From Candidatus Levyibacteriota bacterium (GTDB lineage: Bacteria; Patescibacteria; Microgenomatia; Levybacterales; UBA12049): 10,365 nucleotides of DNA. The stretch covers positions 1-10,365 of the forward strand of contig JACPGP010000001.1 in assembly GCA_016182425.1 (NCBI GenBank), given 5' to 3'. The stretch's first letter is position 1. Each line of letters starts with the position of its first letter. Both the position numbers and the translations under genes were made by a program. Below, piece by piece: positions 1-5,847 of the stretch. The notes under the pieces were generated by a model. The model saw only the letters and a list, made by a program, of their open reading frames with translations. It was not told where the DNA came from and did no database searches.

Positions 1-2184
1 AGAAATCCCAAAGACGATGAAACACCTATTGCCGCGGCAACCCAGATTTTTGCTAGTTGTCTGTCGCACTCTCACGTTCCCCTGTGGAAAAGGCTATGGG
101 TCAAACCACATGTGTATGCCTTTGAAATTTTTCTCATCAACCAAACCGTGTACTTTTATGTCACAACAGATGAAACACAGGAAACCTTTGTGGCATCTCT
201 TATTGCCGCCTCTTTCCCCACATCGAGTATTGAAAAAACAGATGACCCCATGACTGCTCTTTTTCAAAGCAAAACTATTGGGGTTGGACAGTTAAAACTG
301 GATAACGAATTTTATCTTCCCACCAAAACCTACGCCGATTTTGAGGATATAGACACCTTAGCAGCGCTGGTAGGCTTTTTAGCCAAACAGCAGGCAGAGG
401 TTATGATGTGTGTCCAGATTCTTATCACTCCTGCTTCTTTTGACTGGCAGGCACGGGCTGTTAAGAAAGCAGGCCGGATGATTGTGGCGGCTGAAGAAAC
501 AAAAACACCAGTGACAGAGGCCACTGGGGCAGTAACATCTGCTTCTCCTCATTACGCAAGGGACCCGCAGCAGCTTTTGATTATGCAAAAAGCCTCGTTT
601 CAAGGGGGCAAAACCTTAATTCGTCTTGTTGTTGGCACAGACACACAGAACCCAAAAACCTATTTACATAATTTAGCCGGCACCTTTGGCATTTTTTCTC
701 ATGGCGATGGCAATGAATTTCAGTATCAACGATCAATCTTTAGAAAAAATGCTCTAATTGAGCGAATAAAGAAGCGCAAAACCTATTTTTTTGAAAAAAG
801 ACGTCAAATCTTAAATGCCCAAGAATTATCCACTATCTGGCACCCGCCAGGATTTCTAATGGCTGGGGTCAAAAACATTGCCTGGGGAAAAACTTTACTT
901 GGCGAGCCGCCCGAGAACTTGCCGGTTGCGGAAAATCTGTCAGATGAGGAGAAAAAAGAAATCAACTTTTTTGCCCAAACTGACTACAAAAACAAACCCA
1001 CCATTTTTGGTATTAAAACTCCGGACCGCAGAAAACATATTTATTTAATGGGTAAAACAGGGGCTGGAAAAACCACCCTAATTGCCAACATGGCGATAGA
1101 TGATATCAGAAAAGACCGGGGAGTAGGTATTATTGACCCGCATGGCGATTTGTCAGAAACCATTCTGGATTATATCCCAAAACGCAGGCTCAATGACGTA
1201 GTCTATTTGGAGCCGTTTGATCAGGAACGAGTATTTTCCTTAAACGTTTTGGAAGTGCACAACAAACAGCAAAAAGATTTAGTGGCATCGGGCATTGTTT
1301 CGATTTTTAACAAGATTTATAAAGAATCATGGGGGCCAAGACTGGAGTATATCTTGCGAAATGTCATTATGACCTTGCTGGAGATTCCCAATGCCACACT
1401 TGTTGATGTGTTAAGCCTGTTAGCAGATGCTGGATATCGAAAAAAAATGATTCCGCTGATTCAAGATCCTGTTATTAAAAACTTCTGGGAACGTGAATTT
1501 GCGCAAATGCCGGATAAGTTAAAAGCAGAAGCGGTGTCTCCTATCCAAAATAAAGTTGGACAATTTGTGTCCTCGAAAATGATTAGAAACATTATTGGCC
1601 AATCAAAATCGTCAATAAATCTGCAGCAAATTATGGATGAGGGAAAGATTTTGATACTTAATTTGTCCCAAGGAAAACTGGGCGAAGATAATGCTTCGCT
1701 TTTGGGAGCAATGATTATTACTCAAATTCAACTGGCTGCCATGAACCGCAGTTTTATGAAAGAAGAAGAAAGAAAAGATTTCTTTTTGTATGTTGATGAG
1801 TTTCAAAACTTTGCCACGACCAGCTTTACAAAAATTTTATCCGAGGCGAGGAAGTATCGGCTAAGTCTTACCCTTGCCAATCAATATATGGGGCAGTTGG
1901 AAGAAGACATCCAGCACGCTATTTTTGGTAATGTCGGTACTCTTATTTCCTTTGTGGTAGGGGCAACAGACGCCGAGCTTTTAACCCTGGAATTTGCCGA
2001 AATTTACTCCCAAACCGACCTAGTGTCTTTGGGCAAATACGAAATTGTGATGAAACTCTCCATTGATGGCATGACCTCCATGCCTTTTCCCGCTAAAACC
2101 CTGCCGCTTCCCTCTTTGAAAAACGAAAACAAAGATAAAATCATCCAGCTCGCAAAGGAAAAATACGGCCGAAAAGTGGGATAG
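1..2184 (+). CDS. VirD4/TraG-like conjugative DNA-translocation ATPase (5' end outside the window)
   Basis: The frame is open from base 1 (R-N-P-K-D-D-E-T-P-I...), so the real start lies upstream; an internal GTG at 112 is not the start. About 350 residues of an N-terminal domain precede a Walker A motif GKTGAGKTT at visible residues 351-359. They are followed by the P-H-G-D motif (IIDPHGD) and a Walker B motif FFLYVDEFQNF, with the acidic pair DE at residues 599-600. After that come an S-E-A-R-K-Y-R motif and a TraG/VirD4 C-terminal region (NQYMGQL, FGNVGTLISF). Family knowledge: such hexameric ATPases couple DNA or protein substrates to type IV secretion or conjugation machinery at the inner membrane. 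Proteins of this layout are frequent and often multicopy in CPR genomes. No relaxase or VirB4 gene is visible here, so the substrate cannot be told. The last ~17 codons are duplicated downstream at 2781-2830. Confidence 0.9.
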   Translation, partial: RNPKDDETPIAAATQIFASCLSHSHVPLWKRLWVKPHVYAFEIFLINQTVYFYVTTDETQETFVASLIAASFPTSSIEKTDDPMTALFQSKTIGVGQLKLDNEFYLPTKTYADFEDIDTLAALVGFLAKQQAEVMMCVQILITPASFDWQARAVKKAGRMIVAAEETKTPVTEATGAVTSASPHYARDPQQLLIMQKASFQGGKTLIRLVVGTDTQNPKTYLHNLAGTFGIFSHGDGNEFQYQRSIFRKNALIERIKKRKTYFFEKRRQILNAQELSTIWHPPGFLMAGVKNIAWGKTLLGEPPENLPVAENLSDEEKKEINFFAQTDYKNKPTIFGIKTPDRRKHIYLMGKTGAGKTTLIANMAIDDIRKDRGVGIIDPHGDLSETILDYIPKRRLNDVVYLEPFDQERVFSLNVLEVHNKQQKDLVASGIVSIFNKIYKESWGPRLEYILRNVIMTLLEIPNATLVDVLSLLADAGYRKKMIPLIQDPVIKNFWEREFAQMPDKLKAEAVSPIQNKVGQFVSSKMIRNIIGQSKSSINLQQIMDEGKILILNLSQGKLGEDNASLLGAMIITQIQLAAMNRSFMKEEERKDFFLYVDEFQNFATTSFTKILSEARKYRLSLTLANQYMGQLEEDIQHAIFGNVGTLISFVVGATDAELLTLEFAEIYSQTDLVSLGKYEIVMKLSIDGMTSMPFPAKTLPLPSLKNENKDKIIQLAKEKYGRKVG
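2121..2170 (+). repeat. 50-bp direct repeat, copy A (3' end of the ATPase gene)
   Basis: This stretch encodes the ATPase tail K-N-E-N-K-D-K-I-I-Q-L-A-K-E-K-Y-G-R. It matches 2781-2830 at 45 of 50 positions. The offset is 660 bp, a multiple of three, so both copies lie in the same frame. Between the copies sits exactly the brnTA cassette. Confidence 0.9.
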
Positions 2185-2208
2185 ATAAGTGTTAAGTAGT
2201 CGGCCGTA
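2164..2208 (-). terminator. Inverted repeat with T-tract between the ATPase and brnA ends
   Basis: TACGGCCGA (2164-2172) and TCGGCCGTA (2200-2208) are perfect 9-bp inverted arms separated by 27 nt. Read on the minus strand the second arm is followed at once by five T residues (2163-2159), as expected for an intrinsic terminator of brnTA. The long loop makes it weak. Both arms are made of coding DNA: the ATPase codons Y-G-R and the brnA codons L-R-P. Chance similarity is possible. Confidence 0.35.
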
Positions 2209-2464
2209 GACCATCAAAAATGAATTTTTTAATCAGAGCCTGGTACGGAATATCCATTTTGTGGGCTTCTATCTTTAGCCTATTAATCATGCCAACTGGC
2301 AGACGAAGAGTAATTGGCTTTGTAGTCAGTTTAAGATTGGGGAACATGATGCCTCTTTTGGCTTTTGACCAATCAACATATTCAGTGGAATCATGAGTTT
2401 GCCAAAACTCTCGCTCCTCTGCCTCCGAGCTAAAATTCGGAATTTTTTTAAGTTTTTTGTTCAT
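2192..2464 (-). CDS. brnA: BrnA-type antitoxin (ribbon-helix-helix)
   Basis: The product is 90 residues, typical of BrnA/CopG-like antitoxins. The N-terminal half carries the pattern I-P-N-F-S-S-E-A-E-E-R-E-F-W (residues 8-21) followed by H-D-S-T-E-Y-V-D-W. The C-terminal half has the ribbon-helix-helix stretch K-P-I-T-L-R-L-P (about 49-56) and P-Y-Q-A-L-I-K. In the family this protein binds and neutralises the BrnT ribonuclease toxin and represses the shared promoter. The ATG at 2464 has a good Shine-Dalgarno (AAAGGAGG, 6 nt upstream). The gene overlaps the end of brnT by 17 bp, indicating translational coupling. Its 3' end nearly abuts the ATPase gene, 7 bp away and convergent. Confidence 0.88.
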   Translation of the reverse strand: MNKKLKKIPNFSSEAEEREFWQTHDSTEYVDWSKAKRGIMFPNLKLTTKPITLRLPVGMINRLKIEAHKMDIPYQALIKKFIFDGLRPTT

Positions 2465-2744
2465 ACTGCCTCCTTTCTTTTTTATTTGCTATTCTTGCTG
2501 AAATAATTCTTATTTTATCTTTCCGAACAGTAAATACTATAAATAAAATAATCCCTTTAACAATCTTCCCTATGGCTTCAAACCTCTCTTCTCGCTGTGA
2601 ATGCTTGATATCTTCCAATAATAATATGTCTTTGTCTAAAAATACTTCCTCGGCTTCATTTGGTGTAATACCATGTTTTTGATAACTTTTATCAATGTTT
2701 CCTTTATCCCACTCAAAATTAGTACTGTCTCCTACATCAATCAC
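2448..2744 (-). CDS. brnT: BrnT-type ribonuclease toxin
   Basis: Read from GTG at 2744 the product is 98 residues, close to the normal BrnT length. It begins VIDVGDSTNFEWD, continues with a K-H-G-I motif (F-E-W-D..K..K-H-G), a middle E-E-R-F-E-A-I-G, and ends R-I-I-S-A-R-I-A-N-K-K-E-R-R-Q-Y, all BrnT hallmarks. Family knowledge: BrnT has a RelE-like fold and cleaves RNA to arrest growth under stress; BrnA is its partner. The frame stays open up to 2858, but a longer start would lie upstream of the strong promoter at 2752-2780 and inside the gene-end repeat. GTG 2744 is therefore preferred. The predicted transcript start is within a base or two of this GTG, so translation would be leaderless. 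Confidence 0.85.
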   Translation of the reverse strand: MIDVGDSTNFEWDKGNIDKSYQKHGITPNEAEEVFLDKDILLLEDIKHSQREERFEAIGKIVKGIILFIVFTVRKDKIRIISARIANKKERRQYEQKT

Positions 2745-2780
2745 TGTACATATATTACATGTACAAAAGAGGTTTGTCAA
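2745..2780 (-). promoter_or_regulatory. brnTA promoter with operator palindrome over the -10 box
   Basis: On the minus strand TTGACA (2780-2775) and TAATAT (2757-2752) are separated by exactly 17 nt, a near-consensus sigma-70 promoter. The inverted repeat TGTACAT (2745-2751) and ATGTACA (2759-2765) brackets the -10 box in its 7-nt centre. That is a natural site for autorepression by the BrnA ribbon-helix-helix protein. The -35 box ends one base from repeat copy B. Confidence 0.75.
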
Positions 2781-2830
2781 GAACGACAACAAAGACAAGA
2801 TCATCCAGCTCGCAAAGGAAAAATACGGAC
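2781..2830 (+). repeat. 50-bp direct repeat, copy B
   Basis: Second copy of the ATPase 3' end, 45/50 identical to 2121-2170. The reading is K-x-D/E-N-K-D-K-I-I-Q-L-A-K-E-K-Y-G-R with one conservative change (E to D); the other differences are mostly at third positions. This suggests it derives from a translated paralogue rather than from a fresh duplication. Confidence 0.9.
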
Positions 2831-2901
2831 GTTTAGGTGGGCTAGGGCCTATTGCCAAAAAGAATGGGTACTCGGTCGTCCTCCTGCAGGACTGGTGGTA
2901 G
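2781..2901 (+). pseudogene. Remnant tail of a second VirD4/TraG-like ATPase gene
   Basis: In the same phase as the upstream ATPase, this segment reads ...N-D-N-K-D-K-I-I-Q-L-A-K-E-K-Y-G-R and then runs on as LGGLGPIAKKNGYSVV to a stop at 2899-2901. Nothing upstream in this frame resembles the ATPase, because that DNA is the brnTA promoter and brnT gene. It is best read as a detached C-terminal fragment. The ~25 residues after the shared part match nothing I recognise and may be non-coding sequence that happens to be open. Confidence 0.5.
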
Positions 2902-2914
2902 CAGTACTAAGTTT

Positions 2915-2962
2915 CCTCCTATTGTGTATGTCATACACAATGTCGGGAGGGTTTTTTCTCCC
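2915..2962 (+). terminator. Nested hairpins with T6 tract upstream of the antitoxin gene; possible operator
   Basis: ATTGTGTATG (2921-2930) and CATACACAAT (2932-2941) form a perfect 10-bp inverted repeat around one base. Outside it, CCTCC (2915-2919) can pair with GGAGG (2946-2950), and T6 follows (2952-2957), as in an intrinsic terminator. A competing hairpin pairs GGGAG (2945-2949) with CTCCC (2958-2962) over the T-tract. The core palindrome is also the right size for an antitoxin operator, 40 bp before the AbrB-type gene. Both roles are inferred. Confidence 0.5.
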
Positions 2963-2980
2963 CTGACATGTTAATAATTT

Positions 2981-3229
2981 ATGCAACTAATAACCATCTG
3001 TCCAAAATCACAGGTTGTCATTCCAAAACATGTTAGGAACCTTATCCCAGAGCTAAAACCAGGAAAAAAAGTTACTGTTAGGGCATTGGATGCCCGTTCT
3101 GTTATTGTAGAACTCCCAAGCGCTGATTGGGTAACCGAAACACACGGTATGCACGCCAAAATATGGAAGGGTATTGATGCAACTAGCTATATTCATAAAC
3201 TACGATCGCAGTGGGCTAAAATTGCATGA
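2981..3229 (+). CDS. AbrB/MazE-type antitoxin (SpoVT-AbrB DNA-binding domain)
   Basis: The product is 82 residues. Its first ~45 residues show the swapped-hairpin AbrB pattern: I-T-I-C-P-K-S-Q-V-V-I-P-K-H-V-R-N followed by L-K-P-G-K-K-V-T-V and a hydrophobic strand R-S-V-I-V-E-L. The C-terminal tail (W-K-G-I-D-A-T-S-Y-I-H-K-L-R-S-Q-W) resembles the toxin-binding extension of antitoxins paired with PIN toxins. Such proteins bind their own promoter and block the toxin nuclease. The stop codon overlaps the ATG of the following PIN gene (ATGA at 3226-3229). No clear Shine-Dalgarno precedes the start. Confidence 0.82.
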   Translation: MQLITICPKSQVVIPKHVRNLIPELKPGKKVTVRALDARSVIVELPSADWVTETHGMHAKIWKGIDATSYIHKLRSQWAKIA

Positions 3230-3483
3230 AATCCTCGTTTGCAAAAAAACTGCTTACCACTCCAAATCTTACTATTATCCCAATCGACGAAACCATAAGT
3301 GTGGCTGCGGCCATCCTAAAATATCGGTATACTCTTACCCTTCCTGATGCTCTGCAGCTTGCAACTGCAATTGTAAACAACCAAGATGCATTTGTCTCAA
3401 ATGACAAACGTTTCCACAAAGTAAAAGAAATACCAGTTTTGCTCTTGGATGATTTTCTAGCCTCGCGAAGCGAGGCTTGGTGA
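3226..3483 (+). CDS. PIN-domain toxin, N-terminally truncated
   Basis: The product is 85 residues, whereas complete VapC-like PIN toxins are about 130. The C-terminal half is clear: L-P-D-A-L-Q-L-A-T-A (D41) and F-V-S-N-D-K-R-F (D60) are the third and fourth acidic metal-site regions, followed by the terminal strand I-P-V-L-L-L-D-D. The N-terminal half is absent, including the L-D-T-N-type first aspartate and the second acidic residue expected about 40-60 residues earlier. The ATG overlaps the antitoxin stop. The protein therefore probably cannot cleave RNA. It may be a deletion relic or may persist as an antitoxin-binding fragment. The last residues (A-S-R-S-E-A-W) are encoded by a hairpin and look like a tail extension. 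Confidence 0.75.
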   Translation: MKSSFAKKLLTTPNLTIIPIDETISVAAAILKYRYTLTLPDALQLATAIVNNQDAFVSNDKRFHKVKEIPVLLLDDFLASRSEAW

Positions 3484-3489
3484 GGCTAG
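3457..3489 (+). repeat. Double hairpin at the end of the PIN gene
   Basis: CTAGCCTC (3457-3464) and GAGGCTAG (3482-3489) are perfect 8-bp inverted arms. Inside, GCCTCGC (3460-3466) and GCGAGGC (3470-3476) form a competing perfect 7-bp stem with a 3-nt loop. The PIN stop codon sits inside the structure. No T-tract follows directly, so it is a poor intrinsic terminator. A small palindromic (REP-like) unit or an mRNA 3'-end stabiliser are alternatives. Confidence 0.45.
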
Positions 3490-3499
3490 ATTCTCTATC

Positions 3500-3529
3500 T
3501 TGACTATTTTTCTAAAATCCTGCCATACT
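3500..3529 (+). promoter_or_regulatory. Promoter for the membrane-protein gene
   Basis: TTGACT (3500-3505), an 18-nt spacer and CATACT (3524-3529), with TG one base upstream of the hexamer (extended -10). The predicted transcript start falls at about 3536, exactly on the ATG chosen for the gene, so the mRNA would be leaderless. Confidence 0.5.
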
Positions 3530-3535
3530 GCTTAT

Positions 3536-4222
3536 ATGGCAGATATCAAAGACTTGCCGCGGGATGCAGAAGGCCGGTTTGTTGGGGAAAACGTAGACCC
3601 CATAACAACTACCAAAACAACGCTTGAGACCTCTGGCCCAATAAACATTGTCACCAAACCCCCAAAAGAAAATTTTGACGAACCGCTACTGTCGGTCAAA
3701 GTCCAAAACCCCTTCAAAAAATTGCTCCACTGGCTTAACGAGATCCGCAAAAAACAAACCACCACCTTTGACTTTAAGATAAAAATACCTCTACTTGCCC
3801 TGCCGATATTTTTTGCGGTTTTAGGTGGCGCTTTTTCATTCTTTTTTAATTTAGGACAAACCAAAGAAAAAGAAGCAATTGCAGCCTTACCAACACCAAC
3901 TCCTATTGTAATTATCAAACCAACTGCCACTCCCGCACCTGTATTTGTTTCGAGAATGGGAACCATTAAAGCAACCTATCAAGTGACAGAACTTTTATCA
4001 GTCGATACGGAAGCATCTTCTTCAGCCGAGACGGAAACACCCACCCCAATTCCCTCACGTTTTGTTTTAGTAAAAAATGATGACATCACATTTCTTGTTG
4101 TCCCGCCCGAAGTATCACTCAATTATTATCTTAATAAAAGAGTGCTCATTAGCGGGTGGTACGATAAATTAAAAGATACATTAAGTATTGCTAAATCCTC
4201 CGATATCGAAATCCTCCCCTAA
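3536..4222 (+). CDS. Single-pass membrane protein with extracytoplasmic OB-like domain
   Basis: The product is 228 residues from ATG 3536. The frame opens at an ATG at 3500, but that lies inside the promoter. The N-terminal part (1-83) is polar and begins M-A-D-I-K-D-L-P-R-D-A-E-G-R-F-V, with basic residues before the membrane (K-K-L-L-H-W, I-R-K-K). One transmembrane segment spans about residues 84-106. A Pro/Thr-rich linker (T-P-T-P, T-A-T-P-A-P) follows, then a beta-rich domain of about 85 residues ending R-V-L-I-S-G-W-Y-D..D-T-L-S-I-A..D-I-E-I-L. That pattern (G-x-I start, V-L-I-x-G near the end) looks like a small OB fold; this is inference. Topology is probably N-in, C-out by the positive-inside rule. 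Family and function are not recognised. It converges on the glycosyltransferase gene with 14 bp between. Confidence 0.75.
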   Translation: MADIKDLPRDAEGRFVGENVDPITTTKTTLETSGPINIVTKPPKENFDEPLLSVKVQNPFKKLLHWLNEIRKKQTTTFDFKIKIPLLALPIFFAVLGGAFSFFFNLGQTKEKEAIAALPTPTPIVIIKPTATPAPVFVSRMGTIKATYQVTELLSVDTEASSSAETETPTPIPSRFVLVKNDDITFLVVPPEVSLNYYLNKRVLISGWYDKLKDTLSIAKSSDIEILP

Positions 4223-4236
4223 ACAAACCTTGTCTT

Positions 4237-5619
4237 TTATCTTTTCATCAGGTGAGTTGCACGATCAAAAATTGTTTTGGCTTTCTGGAAAATAATATGT
4301 TCTTTCAATCTCGCCTGCTCAACCTTGACCCAATCCTCATCTGCTGCCTTCCCATGATTTTCCAAACAAGTAAGATAGTAATTGAAGGTCCTTTCTGCTA
4401 CATTTTCCCAATCAAAATTACTTACAACATGCTGTCTCCCTTCCTTTCCTAATCGCTTTTTTTCTTCATCAGGAAGATTTATAACCTCATTAATAACTCT
4501 TGCTAGATCATAAGGATCTTCTGGTTTTGCAAGCCGAGCAAATGGTTGATTACCTCCTGTTGCCTCCCGATAACCGTTAATATCGGATGCAACAACTAAT
4601 GCTGCGCAAGAAAGCGCCTCTGCGATAACTCTCCCAAACCCCTCGCCGCCAATTGATGGACACACTACAACATCGACGCTTCTGTAGGCTTTTTCAAGAT
4701 CTTCTCTTGGGAGTACGCCCAAAAAATCCACATCTTCAAGACCAAGCTCTTGTACCAGTTTTTGTAAATCTTCTGTCTGACTACCATATCCCGCGATTTT
4801 TAGTTTAATATCGCCTCTCTCCTGCTTCAAAAGAGCAAATGCTTCAATAAGATATATTAGGCCCTTGCGCTCATCGTGTCTGCCTGCAAAAAAGATCGTT
4901 TGCTTGCCATCCTGCTTCCATTCCTCAATAACAGGACCATCTGGCGTCAGTTTTGTCGTATCAAAACCATTCGGAATGACCTCGTAGTTTCCCGGAAAAG
5001 GAATAGACCATGTTGCCGCAGTAGCATGAGAAACTGCTATCCTTCCATCAAAAACATCCATAATAGTATTTGCATAACCCTGTGTCCTTCTAACCCGTCC
5101 TCCTTCAAGTTTTAAAAGCCGCATTTTTGCAAAATATAACGCTGTTCGTAATGCTAAGCTGCTACCCTCTATCTGCGCATGATGATGCGCAATGGTAGTA
5201 GGAATAGATTTGCCATCTTGCCTTCTTGGCATGGCAGAAATAATAGGATGCGCATAATGACCAAGTAGAAGCGGCTCATGAAAGTCAAAAACAAAATCAG
5301 GATTTTGATCGTTATTATTATCAAAAAGAATTGTTTCTAGCATTCTTTTTGCGGGGGCCTGCCGCAAAGAAACAGGAATTGGATGATTTGTGCCATGATG
5401 AGTAAAACGAAAAGGAGTTCTGCCAAAAGTATAGTCTGCATCATTTCTAAAAGATTTGTCAGCTTTAGGACCAACTAACTCAGTATTACAACCTAATCTT
5501 TTAAGATGTGGTTGAATTCCCAAAACAAATTGCGCAACACCATCAGGCGTTTCTGGTGTTAACGGATAAGGAGAAAATGTTGCTACCTTAAGCTGCGAAC
5601 TGCGCCGTTCAGGAGACAT
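4237..5619 (-). CDS. Glycosyltransferase, GT-B fold, family 4-like (PimA-like)
   Basis: The product is 460 residues. The N-terminal domain begins L-K-V-A-T-F-S-P-Y-P-L-T-P-E-T-P-D-G-V-A-Q (10-30), the acceptor-side start of GT4 enzymes such as mannosyltransferases. The C-terminal Rossmann domain holds I-F-F-A-G-R-H-D-E-R-K-G (about 242-253), which binds the nucleotide-sugar phosphates, and the E-x7-E motif E-G-F-G-R-V-I-A-E (326-334). It is expected to transfer a sugar from a nucleotide donor to a cell-envelope lipid or glycan at the cytoplasmic face; donor and acceptor cannot be read from sequence. A histidine cluster H-H-H (145-147) lies in the first domain. There is no membrane segment. 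Its start is a few bases downstream of a -10 box (5635-5630), with no Shine-Dalgarno. Confidence 0.85.
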   Translation of the reverse strand: MSPERRSSQLKVATFSPYPLTPETPDGVAQFVLGIQPHLKRLGCNTELVGPKADKSFRNDADYTFGRTPFRFTHHGTNHPIPVSLRQAPAKRMLETILFDNNNDQNPDFVFDFHEPLLLGHYAHPIISAMPRRQDGKSIPTTIAHHHAQIEGSSLALRTALYFAKMRLLKLEGGRVRRTQGYANTIMDVFDGRIAVSHATAATWSIPFPGNYEVIPNGFDTTKLTPDGPVIEEWKQDGKQTIFFAGRHDERKGLIYLIEAFALLKQERGDIKLKIAGYGSQTEDLQKLVQELGLEDVDFLGVLPREDLEKAYRSVDVVVCPSIGGEGFGRVIAEALSCAALVVASDINGYREATGGNQPFARLAKPEDPYDLARVINEVINLPDEEKKRLGKEGRQHVVSNFDWENVAERTFNYYLTCLENHGKAADEDWVKVEQARLKEHIIFQKAKTIFDRATHLMKR

Positions 5620-5629
5620 AATAAGAGCA

Positions 5630-5635
5630 ATTGTA
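5630..5635 (-). promoter_or_regulatory. Extended -10 promoter of the glycosyltransferase gene
   Basis: On the minus strand TGC-TACAAT is an extended -10 element (hexamer 5635-5630). No convincing -35 is visible. The expected transcript start is about 5623, leaving a 5' UTR of only a few bases before the ATG at 5619. Confidence 0.5.
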
Positions 5636-5644
5636 GCACAATTT

Positions 5645-5674
5645 TTGCGCCAGATAACCCCTTGGTGCTATAAT
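5645..5674 (+). promoter_or_regulatory. Divergent promoter reading into the small-protein block
   Basis: A perfect extended -10, TGC-TATAAT (hexamer 5669-5674), has a partial -35 TTGCGC (5645-5650) 18 nt upstream. The expected start is about 5681. The element mirrors the glycosyltransferase promoter: GTAGCAC (5633-5639) and GTGCTAT (5666-5672) are near-perfect inverted copies, so one regulator could see both. Confidence 0.6.
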
Positions 5675-5680
5675 CCCCTC

Positions 5681-5847
5681 AAATACAGAAAACTGCATGA
5701 AATAGCATTATGCTGCTTTTCTGTCTTGTACATTAACAATGTGGTTGTGAGATCTTTTCCAATGCGGGTTCATGGAGATATTTCTTGTCTTCATGCATCC
5801 GCGTTGGAAGATGTAGAGAGCTCATGCGAACTGAAAGGAACTGTTCA
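5681..5847 (+). ncRNA. Candidate structured leader RNA upstream of two micro-protein genes
   Basis: About 167 nt lie between the predicted transcript start and the first small gene, and they fold readily. Hairpin 1 pairs CAGAAAA (5686-5692) with TTTTCTG (5717-5723). Hairpin 2 pairs ACATT (5730-5734) with AATGT (5738-5742). Hairpin 3 pairs 5752-5767 with 5799-5812: 14 pairs, one G-U, and a 2-nt bulge at 5757-5758. It is capped by an 8-pair stem of 5771-5778 with 5788-5795 and a 9-nt loop. The Shine-Dalgarno of the next gene follows in a possible GAAC...GTTC loop (5828-5831/5843-5846). It could be a riboswitch-like leader, an independent small RNA, or an mRNA with incidental structure. It matches no RNA family I recognise; tmRNA, SRP RNA and RNase P RNA landmarks are absent. 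Confidence 0.4.

Noticed and set aside
112..2184. Start of the ATPase at GTG 112
   Set aside because: The same frame is open and family-like back to base 1, so the gene is cut by the window edge.
2745..2858. N-terminal extension of brnT
   Set aside because: It would be encoded upstream of a near-consensus promoter and inside the gene-end repeat; BrnT homology begins only after GTG 2744.
2673..2966. Plus-strand ORF of 97 codons across the brnT promoter
   Set aside because: It runs antisense to brnT and out of frame with the ATPase-tail repeat; there is no recognisable domain or ribosome-binding site.
5785..5847. Longer start for the 64-residue protein
   Set aside because: The extra residues come from the leader hairpin; the Shine-Dalgarno at 5834-5839 fits the ATG at 5848.
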